Of a DNA stretch of 64,000 nucleotides, positions 6,897 to 15,755 are shown piece after piece. Location: the NCBI GenBank assembly GCA_023459795.1, contig JAEWSP010000008.1:1-64000 (forward strand), read 5' to 3'. Position numbers and translations under genes: made by a program. The first letter of the stretch is position 1; every line of letters starts with the position of its first letter. The notes below the pieces were generated by a model that did not search any database, had not been told where the DNA came from, and saw only the letters and a list, made by a program, of their open reading frames with translations. Source of the stretch: Bacillota bacterium (lineage in GTDB: Bacteria > Bacillota_I > Bacilli_A > RFN20 > CAG-288).

Positions 6897-9800
6897 ATCA
6901 AAACCAGAAAACCGTTGCTCGTTCTTTCTGCCGCTGTCCTCGTCTCCCTTCTTGCCGTAGGCTGCAAGAAGGATACCATCCCTTCTTCTTCCGCCTCCTC
7001 CTCCGATTCTTCTTCCTCTTCCAGTGCCAAGACTTCCTCCACTTCCAAGGATAAGACTTCTATCTCCTCTTCCAAGACTTCTTCCGATTCCTCCTCCTCT
7101 TCTTCCTCTTTAGAACCGGCAAAGACTCCGGAAGAAAGATACACGGAAGCCCTAGGCAAGGATTATTCCAATATGACGGCCGCCTATGATATGGTCTATA
7201 AGAACGATATGGGCGAAAAGGGAGCCATGGAAGAGTACGGAAGCGAGTACTACTACAACGGCTATACCATCGTCAGCGACGGCAATGCCGCGGATAGCGG
7301 AGACAAGGATTACCTCTTCTACCATGAATATGACGGCAAGAGCTACCTGCATTTCAATCCGGATGATTCCAATCCGCATCCGGTCGAAGCCTGGCTCCAC
7401 TTGGGCGAACATGATTCGGATCTTTTCCTTGGCTGCACCTATTTCGATATGTCCCTTTTCCTCAGTGCCGGAATCAAGGCCGGCGGCCTGGATTACATCG
7501 ACGGCGCCTACATGCTTTCGGACGAGACCATTATGGCCAGCCTCAACAAGACCCTTTTCCAGTTTGCCTGGAACAACCAGCTGGAGTTTGCAATCATCAC
7601 CCTCAACGACGAAGGGTATTTCTCCAGCATCACCGGTTTCGAGTCCCTCAGCGATGACAAGGACTTCGTGAAGGTCGCTTTCAGCCAGTTCGGAACTACC
7701 GATCCCAACATCGATCTTCCGACTGCTCCCAATGCCGACAACACTATTCCGTACTGGCAGTACAAGGGACTTTCGGCTCCTGTTTAGGACGTCTATCCTA
7801 CTGCCGTAACGATTGCCCCTCTTGATCCTAGCATCCTTGCAAACAACACCATCACTCTCGATATCGAGAAGACGGACGAATTGCTTCCTTCCTCCATTCT
7901 CCCCGATAATGCCAACAAGAAGCATCTGACCTGGCATTCCTCCGATGATTCTGTTGCCTCTATTTAGTCCAGCTTCACCTACGGAAAAAAGATCGTTACC
8001 GGGAACAAGGCCGGGGCCTGCAAGATCTACGCCGTTGCCGATGGTGCCAACGGGGAAGATACCGGCGTGAAGTCCAATGAGATCGATATCGTCGTCAATC
8101 CTCTCAAGGCCCAGGACAAGACGGGTGTTGTCTATGACCTTCCCGTCACCGGGCTTAGCGGCGAGAATGTCGGCGTCGCCAACAGCATCCAGAACACCCT
8201 TCCTCTTTCCGTAACGGCAAAGGGTGCCGATTTCCGTGCTGCCGGACTGAAGATCTCGGATCTGTTCTCGGGCAATACCCTGATCCTGGATCCGTTACGC
8301 CAGGATTCCCATGACTCTTCCATCCTCTCCTTCGATTTCTCCGACCAGCAGGTCAGTTCCCTCTCCTTCTACTACGGACTCTACTACGAAGCCCATAAGA
8401 CCAACGAGAACCATATCTCCTCTATCCTTCTCAGGACCTCCAACGACGGAGAGAACTGGACGGAGCTTGATATCACTGCCGAAGTCAAGGCTTCTATCTC
8501 TTCCAAGAACCTTAAGCTCATGGAGAAGTCCTTTGCTCCTTCTAGCAAGGTACAGATTGCCCTGACAGGCGATATCGTCGGAAAGAACTATTCCTTCTCC
8601 TTAGGCGGAATTGCTTTCATGGCCGGCAAGAACTGCCATGCCCATGAAGAGGTGCCTTCCACGATCGACGTCACTGCCGTTTCCATCTCTTCCCCCTCTG
8701 CTACTGTCCGGATGGGAAAGACCCTTGCAATCTCCGACGTCGTCACTCCTAGCAATGCTACAAACAAGGCTCTGACCTACAAGTCCAGCAATGAGGAAGT
8801 CGCTACCTTAGACAACAACGGAATCCTTACCCCGAAGAAGGCAGGGACCTGCTTTGTTACGGCAACCTCCAGCAACAGCATCGTCTCCAATTCCCTGGAT
8901 ATCACGGTCCTGGATGCCGTATCTCTAGATAGCAGCTATCTTGGCACCTACAAGAGGCTAGATGATAACAGCAACCCTGTCACCCTTCTAGTCGAATCCG
9001 GAAAGGCTACCTTATCCTTCGAGAAGTCCGGAAAGACGGATTCCTTTGTCCTGACCCTGGACGACTACAGGGACAGCGCTTATTCCTTTGCCGGGGATGA
9101 TGGATCGAAGATGACTATCCAGCTCGGCTTCGGAGAAAAGAACCACCTTTCCCTTACTGCCGATGCCGGAAGCTATACCATCCACAGCCATGGCCCCCAT
9201 GAGGGACTTGTCCGTTACATCCAGGCTACTGCTATCACCCTTACCCCGACGGATTCCTCCCTTACTGTCGGAGAGGGAACCGGAATCAAGGCTTCCTATA
9301 CCCCTAGCGATGCTACCGGAACGACCGTTACGGATCTTTCCTATTCTACAAGCGACAAGAATGTCGCTGCTGTCGATGAGGAGAACGGTTATGCGACCGC
9401 TGTCGGTGCCGGTACTGCTACGATCACTGCCACAAACAGCGACGGGATCAAGGGAACCTGCACGATCACGGTCAAGGCCAAGGTTGCTGTCTCCTCTGTC
9501 ACCCTCACCGGAAAAGACGGAAAGACGACTCTGGAGGCCTTATCCTCTCTTGTCTTGACGGCTGCGGTTCTTCCTACGGATGCCTATAACAAGACTCTTG
9601 CCTGGTCCTCTTCCGATACCAAGGTTGCGACTGTCGACAGGAACGGTGTCGTCATGGGAGTCAAGGAAGGAAATGTCACCATCACGGTTAAGGCTACGGA
9701 CGGAAGTGGAATCGAAGGAACGATCGATTTGACCGTTACTGCAAGCACGGCTGCTATCGATCCGAAGTTCGTCGGAACCTGGACCGGAACGGATATTATC

Positions 9801-10031
9801 GGAAATGAAGCTACGTTAACGATTTCTTCCAATGGAAATGCCGAGTTTGTTATTGATGGCCTTGTCGATCAGTCTTTCCCCTCGTTCACGGTGAACGGAA
9901 ACAAGGTTACCTACACGGACGGGGACGAAGAAATGAAAGTGTACTGCAACAGCGGAATCATCAATGTCACCTACCATGCTGATTATGCAGATGGCTGGGG
10001 CTTTGACAAAACGGAAGAGTTCACTAAGTAG
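6897..10031 (+). pseudogene. Large Ig-like (Big_2) lipoprotein gene with no normal start and two in-frame TAG codons
   Basis: One reading frame of 1045 codons runs from 6897 to TAA-region stop at 10031. It is interrupted only by TAG at 7785-7787 and TAG at 7965-7967; protein-like sequence continues across both (before the second, HLTWHSSDDSVASI; after it, SSFTYGKKIVTGNKAG, one Big_2 repeat split by the TAG). Where an ATG is expected, 9 bases after AAAGG, the codons are ATA and ATC; a TTG at 6915 is too far from the SD. The encoded product has a lipobox (LLAVGC), a long Ser tract, a unique N-domain, a carbohydrate-binding-like region, at least three Big_2 repeats (about 8660-8915, 9215-9475, 9485-9745) and two related GTY/GTW modules. 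An ORF from 8067 is the largest intact piece. Either a recently inactivated surface adhesin, assembly errors, or recoding. Confidence 0.65.
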
Positions 10032-10055
10032 TATTCTTTTCTTCTTTCTGTCTTT

Positions 10056-10087
10056 GGCTGCACGGCTAATGCTGCTGCAGCCTTTTT
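10056..10087 (+). terminator. Terminator of the Ig-repeat gene
   Basis: GGCTGCA ... TGCAGCC with a 13-base loop, then TTTTT. Confidence 0.7.
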
Positions 10088-10094
10088 AATATCC

Positions 10095-10124
10095 AAAAAA
10101 CCGCTGCACTTCTCAGCACAGCGG
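10095..10124 (-). terminator. Terminator of the ABC exporter operon
   Basis: Minus strand: AACCGCTG, loop, CAGCGG followed by TTTTTT (A-run at 10095-10100 on the plus strand). Confidence 0.8.
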
Positions 10125-10143
10125 TTCAAGTCTTTCCGTTCTT

Positions 10144-12519
10144 CTACAGCGGAAGGTCCTTGTGGCAGAATCTTACGCTTCCGGCAGTATACGTAATCCC
10201 GGTAATGACAAGCAGGAAGAGAAGCTTGAAGAAGTAGAGCTTGTAGTCCCCATCCATGACGGCCATCGGATCGAAGAGGGAGAAGATAGTCACATAGTTG
10301 AAGGTGTTCATTCCGTCTATGCGGAGATAGACCGGCATGCTCTTCGATCCGAAGAGGCCGAGGACGGAGCAGATGAAGAAGAAGATGCAGATTCCGCCTC
10401 CGACGCCTATCGACATATCGGATTTGTCGAAGAGGCAGGAGAAGAGGAAGCAGACACCGCTCAGCCCCAAGGTAACCATGAAGTTGCCTAAGGAGTAGAA
10501 GAAGACATTGGAGACTGTCAGGGATGTGATAAGGTCGGTCGCTCCAAGGCCGATGGCGATCTGCCTCGAAACCAGGGTTGCCAAGAAGAGAGAAAGAGCC
10601 ATCACGAACTCGGTGAAGAAGAGATAGGCTCCTTCCGTGAAGATGTAGGAATTCCTGGTCGTCGGAGTAGAGAGGGTGAAGGCAAGGCTTCCCGTCTCCA
10701 CCTTCCCGGAGACGAGGTTTGTTGCCAGAAGTATCGTATAGACCATCGGGATGAGGACGCAGACGATGGAGAAGGAGACGACGCCGACGGCAAATCCGTA
10801 AAGGTTATGGGTAGCCATGTCCGTAAGTGTCTGGCCGACCTTGTTGGGAAGCTGGGACATGACCGTGGTCTCCCCCTTTTCGAGAGATACCATCACCTTG
10901 TCCATCTCGGAATAGTTCTCCTTGCCCTCCGCTTCCTTCAGGGCATCGTTGTAGGTGGCAATGCCGCCGGTAGCATATCCGCGGACGGTAGAAAGCATGC
11001 TTTCCCCTGTCATCTTCGTATCATTGTTCTTGGCCGTGATCTCCAGATAGGAGTCGATCTTCTCTTCGTGATCCTTGTTGAAGGTATCGACAAGTGTCAC
11101 TTTGGCATTCTCGACGACGGTATCGACGGCCCTGTCTATGACTGCGGACGGAATCAGGGAAGTCCCGTCGAAGTAGGCGTTCTTGTTGTCGCTGTCCCGG
11201 GCAAGGAAGTCGTCCATGAACTTGGAAATTTCTTCCTTGGCCTTGTCCAGGCTGTCTTGGCTGTCTTCTTTTGCCTTGCTGATTTCCTCATCCGTATAAG
11301 GGACTCCGGTAATCGCCTCCTTATGCATCTTCTGGAGCATGTTGGCATTCACGCCCATGTCCGTGATGACGCCGACGAACTGATCCGGAGCATAGGTATC
11401 GAGCTCCTTCTCCTCATAGATGATTTTTCCGTAGCTGTTGGTCTTCCCGCTGTCCACATACGTGATCGGATATCCTCTTTCGGAAGTGATGTAGTCCACT
11501 TCGAAATCCGGAAGGTAGGGGTAGTAGGCATAATCGGAAAGCTCCTTGACGACATAAGATTGAGTGTTCCTGGAAAGGATATTTTCCTTCACCGTCTTAT
11601 CCGAGACATAGGAGGAGGGATCCTTAGCATATGCTTTCTTCAGTTCCGAACCGGTGGATTCCACAAAGGAAGAAAGATCGCCGGAAGAAAGAACACTCAT
11701 CCAGTCGATGGCACTGGGAATGGTGACCGAAGTGATATCCATGCTCTTGTTGATGACGCTGTCGAAGGCCGTAGAAAGGAGAAGGACAGACTTCTCCTTC
11801 TGTTCTGAAGTCAGGGTTTCCTTCTTGCTGACCGCGGCAGTCAGGGTATAAGGCATAGAAGAGACCAGAACCTGTTCCACGGTCTTTGTCTTGTCCTTTT
11901 CGTATTCGTCGAAGAAATCGCTGATTGCCTGAAGCAGGACTTCCTTCTCTTCTTCAGTCTTCGTGCTATCCCCGTCCAGGGTGCTCTTGGCCTGGCTCAT
12001 GATCAGAGCCTTGGACTTCTTTGCCTTCTCTTCGTCTGTTCCGCCCTGGAGAGAGTAGACAGTGTCGTAAGCCTTCTTCAGGGACGTCATCTGGGAGACG
12101 GTAGAAAGATCCTGAACCTGGCTGATGCCTTCCTTCTCCGCAGAAGTAAGGGAAGTCAGAGTATCATCGAAGGTAAGGAAGCCGTCGGCCGTATTCTCAT
12201 ACCCGGCATAAAGACCGATAGCGGAAGTCCTCACGGTCGTCTCCGTATCGGCATTCGAGAACATATTCTGCAGGGAAACCTTTGTGGAGTTGATCTTGAT
12301 CGTGGAGAGGATGCAGATAATCAGGATGATGATGAGGGAATTTCCGAAGGTGGAGATAAGAAGCCAGATCTTATTGGATTTCAGGCTCTCCAGAAAGATG
12401 GGCCAGGAAAAGAGATGCCTTTTCTTCTTCTTTTCGTCTACGGAGTCCTTCCCCTTCGGAGGAAGTGCCATTTCAGGGACCTTGGTTTCTATAATCTCCG
12501 ACATTTCTTTGTTTTCCAT
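10144..12519 (-). CDS. ABC exporter permease with a large extracytoplasmic domain
   Basis: 791 residues. A cytoplasmic N-terminus (about 45 residues, lysine-rich) leads into one transmembrane helix (about 50-75, LLISTFGNSLIIILIICIL). A charged extracytoplasmic region of roughly 450 residues follows, then a cluster of about five helices at the C-terminus (from about residue 560), in the style of ABC-2/ABC-3 bacteriocin or antibiotic exporters. It is the last gene of a three-gene operon with two ATPases, 2 bases from the gene before it. The substrate is unknown. The big loop resembles partner-binding domains of cell-envelope or antimicrobial-peptide exporters, which is inference. Confidence 0.75.
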   Translation of the reverse strand: MENKEMSEIIETKVPEMALPPKGKDSVDEKKKKRHLFSWPIFLESLKSNKIWLLISTFGNSLIIILIICILSTIKINSTKVSLQNMFSNADTETTVRTSAIGLYAGYENTADGFLTFDDTLTSLTSAEKEGISQVQDLSTVSQMTSLKKAYDTVYSLQGGTDEEKAKKSKALIMSQAKSTLDGDSTKTEEEKEVLLQAISDFFDEYEKDKTKTVEQVLVSSMPYTLTAAVSKKETLTSEQKEKSVLLLSTAFDSVINKSMDITSVTIPSAIDWMSVLSSGDLSSFVESTGSELKKAYAKDPSSYVSDKTVKENILSRNTQSYVVKELSDYAYYPYLPDFEVDYITSERGYPITYVDSGKTNSYGKIIYEEKELDTYAPDQFVGVITDMGVNANMLQKMHKEAITGVPYTDEEISKAKEDSQDSLDKAKEEISKFMDDFLARDSDNKNAYFDGTSLIPSAVIDRAVDTVVENAKVTLVDTFNKDHEEKIDSYLEITAKNNDTKMTGESMLSTVRGYATGGIATYNDALKEAEGKENYSEMDKVMVSLEKGETTVMSQLPNKVGQTLTDMATHNLYGFAVGVVSFSIVCVLIPMVYTILLATNLVSGKVETGSLAFTLSTPTTRNSYIFTEGAYLFFTEFVMALSLFLATLVSRQIAIGLGATDLITSLTVSNVFFYSLGNFMVTLGLSGVCFLFSCLFDKSDMSIGVGGGICIFFFICSVLGLFGSKSMPVYLRIDGMNTFNYVTIFSLFDPMAVMDGDYKLYFFKLLFLLVITGITYTAGSVRFCHKDLPL

Positions 12520-12521
12520 TC

Positions 12522-13442
12522 TTACTGTTCCTCCTTAAGTTTTTCGTGGAAGTAATCGGCAAGGTTGTATTTTTCTTCGCTGATATACTTCAACGGTTTT
12601 CCCTTGAGCGCATCGAAGAGCTTACCCGTATCTTCCTTCCGGATTCTTAGGATATCCTGGTGGAGTTCTTCTTTTCTCCGGAGGATCTCAAACCCCATCG
12701 CCCGGAATTCCTCTTCCGCCTCCCCGGTTTCGAATTCGACCTTGAAGTCCCGGAAAGGCCGCTCCCTCACCAGCTTCACATCGACAACATCCAGGATCTT
12801 GCCGCCGGAAAGATAGCAGACCCTGTCGCTGACTCTTTCTAGTTCCTCGATGGTATTGGAAGTCATGATGATCGAGGCGCCGTCCTTCTTCTGCTCCTCT
12901 ACGATCTTCAGGAACTCTTCCCGCATCAAAGGATCCAGTCCGGTAGTCGGTTCATCCATAAGGAGGATAGGGGCTTTCAGCATGATGGCAGAGACGATGG
13001 CCGTCTTCTGCTTCATTCCTTTGCTCATCCGCTTCGGATAGGCGTGGATATCTAGCTGCATCCTCTGGATCAGTTCGTCGGCATAGGAGAAATCCTCTTT
13101 CTTCATCCCGAGCTTGGATCCGTAGTCATGGAGGAAGAAATCACCGGAAGCTACCTCGGGGAAATTGATTTCCCCGGGGATATACCCGATATAGCTCTTG
13201 GTTCTTGCAGCATCCTTATAGGCATCGAAGGAGTAGATGTGGATAGATCCGCTGTCCGGTCTTATGAAACCCATGATCTGGCGAAGCAGAGTGGTCTTTC
13301 CGGCACCGTTCTCTCCGACAATCCCCAATGTCTCTCCTTCCTTCAGGGACAGGGAGACATGGAAATCCCCTCTCTCTTTCCCGTAATCCTTGGTGACGTC
13401 ATCTACCCGGATTACGTCCTTCTTTTCTTTTTCTTCCATCAC
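12522..13442 (-). CDS. ABC transporter ATP-binding protein
   Basis: 306-residue nucleotide-binding subunit. Walker A GENGAGKTT (about residue 40), Q-loop, divergent signature YPKRMSKGMKQK in place of LSGGQ, Walker B ILLMDEPTTGLDP and a later H-loop replaced by N (MTSNTIEEL), a change seen in some exporter ATPases. A C-terminal about 90-residue extension is typical for drug-exporter ATPases. Overlaps the upstream ATPase gene by 4 bases (ATGA type), so the two are probably co-translated and form a heterodimer. Confidence 0.88.
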   Translation of the reverse strand: MMEEKEKKDVIRVDDVTKDYGKERGDFHVSLSLKEGETLGIVGENGAGKTTLLRQIMGFIRPDSGSIHIYSFDAYKDAARTKSYIGYIPGEINFPEVASGDFFLHDYGSKLGMKKEDFSYADELIQRMQLDIHAYPKRMSKGMKQKTAIVSAIMLKAPILLMDEPTTGLDPLMREEFLKIVEEQKKDGASIIMTSNTIEELERVSDRVCYLSGGKILDVVDVKLVRERPFRDFKVEFETGEAEEEFRAMGFEILRRKEELHQDILRIRKEDTGKLFDALKGKPLKYISEEKYNLADYFHEKLKEEQ

Positions 13443-14410
13443 CGGATTCCTCCAAAAGATTTGTCTTCCTTATAGAAGGTCATGAAATAATCCTCCAGTG
13501 TCTCCTTCTTTTCGGAGAAATCGGTAAACCCTCTTGGTATATCCGTAAGCAGCTTGTTGATATCCCGGTCTTCCGAGAAGACGGAGAAGCGGAGCGGAGT
13601 AAGGGAAGAATTCTCGACCCGGTATCCTTTGTCTTTCAAGGCCTTCTCGGCTTCTTCCTTCTTCTCCCTGTCCGGATAGAGGATATGGTACTGCTTCAGG
13701 CTCTTGTGCCTCAGGTCATCGGCATGGAAGCGGGAGACGATCCTCCCGTCCTTGATGATGGCAATCCGGTCGCAGCAGCTATCGACTTCGGAGAAGATAT
13801 GGGAGGACAGGAGGATCGTCTTTCCCCGGTTCTTCTCTTCCAGGATGAAAGAGATGAATCTATCCTGCATGGTAGGATCAAGCCCGGAGGAAGGCTCATC
13901 CAGGATGATGATGTCCGGGTCGTTGCAGAAGGCAACGACGATGGCAATCTTTCTCTTGGTGCCAAGGGACATCTCCCGGCAGAAGAGAGAGTCGTCCACC
14001 TGGAATTCCTTCATCAGGTAATTCAGCATGGTTGGGTCCTTTACCCCTTTCAATGCCATATTCTCCTGGATGACGTCGGAACCTTTCAGCATATCCGGGA
14101 GAGCGACTTCTCCCGGGACATATCCTATTCCCTGCATGATGATGCTCCGGTTCTTCAAAGAGGACTGGCCCCGAAGAAGCGTAGTACCGGAATCCGGGAT
14201 GGAGAACCCCATCAAGTGACGGATAGTAGTAGACTTTCCGGCGCCGTTAGGTCCAAGGAACCCGAAGCATTCCCCCTTTCCGATATCAAAGCTAACATCA
14301 AAGATTCCTCTCCCCTGCTTGTAGTCCTTGGTGAGGTGGGATACGGAAATCACCGGTGAGACTATACGGTCACGATCTTCCGGCAGTACAGCCGTTGCTT
14401 GCTTTTCCAT
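13439..14410 (-). CDS. ABC transporter ATP-binding protein
   Basis: 323 residues, first gene of the exporter operon. Walker A GPNGAGKST, signature replaced by REMSLGTKRK, Walker B IIILDEPSSGLDP and H-loop SSHIFSE are in the right order. The start has a very strong SD (GGGGGGGAGA). The C-terminal region after residue 220 is the regulatory extension of DrrA/CcmA-type ATPases. Its promoter region is shared with the divergent TetR gene, so TetR probably controls this operon. Confidence 0.88.
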   Translation of the reverse strand: MEKQATAVLPEDRDRIVSPVISVSHLTKDYKQGRGIFDVSFDIGKGECFGFLGPNGAGKSTTIRHLMGFSIPDSGTTLLRGQSSLKNRSIIMQGIGYVPGEVALPDMLKGSDVIQENMALKGVKDPTMLNYLMKEFQVDDSLFCREMSLGTKRKIAIVVAFCNDPDIIILDEPSSGLDPTMQDRFISFILEEKNRGKTILLSSHIFSEVDSCCDRIAIIKDGRIVSRFHADDLRHKSLKQYHILYPDREKKEEAEKALKDKGYRVENSSLTPLRFSVFSEDRDINKLLTDIPRGFTDFSEKKETLEDYFMTFYKEDKSFGGIR

Positions 14411-14446
14411 TTCTCCCCCCCTTTTCCATTAGGATAAGTGAAATCG

Positions 14447-14462
14447 AGTCAAAAGTCTTTTG
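14447..14462 (-). promoter_or_regulatory. Possible TetR operator at the ABC operon promoter
   Basis: CAAAAGTCTTTTG (14450-14462) is a 13-base palindrome. It overlaps TTGACT (minus strand, 14447-14452), the best -35 box for the exporter operon. The -10 box is weak. Confidence 0.4.
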
Positions 14463-14549
14463 TTTTGGAAGAAAATCACAGTTGTTGGTCTTAAGTCCAT
14501 TTTCTAACCTTGGGTAATATATATCTAAAGGAATGATTTTTCAAGACTG

Positions 14550-14581
14550 TTGTTTATTATCTTTCCGACTAGTGCTATAAT
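14550..14581 (+). promoter_or_regulatory. tetR-family gene promoter
   Basis: -10 TATAAT at 14576-14581, with TTGTTT at 14550-14555 as -35 (20-base spacer, longer than ideal). An SD AGGAG follows before the ATG at 14606. Confidence 0.5.
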
Positions 14582-14605
14582 TTTTCTAAATCAGGAGATC
14601 TCAAG

Positions 14606-15205
14606 ATGGAAACCGGTATTGAAAAGAAGGAAGACATCCGCACCCTGAGGACAAAAAGGGATCTTGCTTTAGCCCTTGGAGAACTCCTCCAGGAAAAGAA
14701 CTACGATGATCTTGCCGTGAAGGACATAACCGACAAAGCACTTGTCGCCAAAAACACCTTCTACAACAATTTCTCGGACAAGGGAGAACTGCTTTCCTAT
14801 TTCTTCCAGATCAAGGCCGAAGAGCTCCTTAAGGAACTGGAACCTGTTCTTTCGGAATGCTCCCATGGGTCCAGAGGCCTGTTTTTAGGAAAGGTAGCAA
14901 ACTCCGCTATCGATTTCTTCTATGATTCTTCTCTTCCCCTGCAGAAGATGATTCAAGCCGACAAAAGCCGGTCCCTCTTCTATGTCCTGACGGATTTCGT
15001 ATCCAAGTTCATGAAGAAAGTAGCTGCCAAATATAAAAAGTTCTTCTCCCGCTTCGAGCGTCCCGATATCAGCAACTATTTCTATTCCGGAGGCCTTGTC
15101 TCCATCCTCTATTTCTGCTTTGCGGAAAAGAAGGAAGAGACAAAAGAGCAAGCAAAGATTGATATCAGCCGTTTAGTACGCCCGGCTATATCCCTGCTCT
15201 TCTAG
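14606..15205 (+). CDS. TetR/AcrR-family transcriptional regulator
   Basis: 199 residues. The N-terminal DNA-binding domain is clear: LALALGELLQEKNYDDLAV, then VKDITDKALVAKNTFYNNF-type HTH ending at YNNFSDKGELL (about residue 60). The C-terminal ligand domain is of the TetR_C_7-like type. It is divergent from the two-ATPase exporter operon, the usual arrangement for a repressor of a drug or peptide exporter. SD CAGGAG precedes the ATG; a terminator follows. Confidence 0.88.
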   Translation: METGIEKKEDIRTLRTKRDLALALGELLQEKNYDDLAVKDITDKALVAKNTFYNNFSDKGELLSYFFQIKAEELLKELEPVLSECSHGSRGLFLGKVANSAIDFFYDSSLPLQKMIQADKSRSLFYVLTDFVSKFMKKVAAKYKKFFSRFERPDISNYFYSGGLVSILYFCFAEKKEETKEQAKIDISRLVRPAISLLF

Positions 15206-15226
15206 TTCCTAATCTAAAGTATGTTT

Positions 15227-15250
15227 AGCCGGATTCCCTCCCGGCTTTTT
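15227..15250 (+). terminator. tetR-family gene terminator
   Basis: AGCCGG, loop, CCGGCT followed by TTTTT (15246-15250). Confidence 0.75.
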
Positions 15251-15755
15251 CTTGATAGCAAGAGGTGGAAAAATTCAGGAATCCAGCTTTCTTTTTTTCT
15301 TCGTTTTGTTCGAAAACCCTAGTGGAAACTCAAATACAAAAACGCATCTGAAGAAAACACCAAAAAAAGCGCAAAAAATTCTTGCATGTAGAGGCAAAGA
15401 AGAATATATTTTAAATCGTGATTTTCAGAAATGCTCTGTTCCATATCACAAACTAATTCTGTGTCGTCAATGTGAGAAGCATTGCGTGACCATCCGGAAC
15501 CGATCAAAACGGAAAAACAGCCATACGGACAGCTGGGTCAGAAGCCGAATTAGAGAAAGTGATGTCTCGTTTGTCTTTTATGGGTGCCGAAGGGGAGACT
15601 CTTCTCCCGTACTTATGAAACTTCAGATGAGAGTAGTAAAAGTAAACCATTTACTATATAGACTCGCATTCCATCGTTTTTAGAGGGAAACCGATTATCT
15701 TCCTTAGTTTTTTGTTTGCCTTCATGAGTGCCATCTCTATTTAAAGGATTAAAAA
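15251..15755. other. AT-rich gene-free stretch before the C39 lipoprotein gene
   Basis: No ORF with a ribosome site or protein-like composition is seen; an open frame at 15252-15683 has no SD and no recognisable product. The DNA is clearly more AT-rich than its neighbours, with homopolymer runs. It may hold the promoter and leader of the downstream lipoprotein gene; SD AAAGGA lies at 15744-15749. Confidence 0.5.

Noticed and set aside
6057..10031. Mycoplasma-like code or general amber reassignment
   Set aside because: TGA ends several genes (lepA, dnaD) and TAG ends rpsT, clpB, and others, so all three are stops.
15252..15683. A 143-codon open frame in the gap before the C39 gene
   Set aside because: No SD, no protein-like composition, AT-rich and inconsistent with local codon use.
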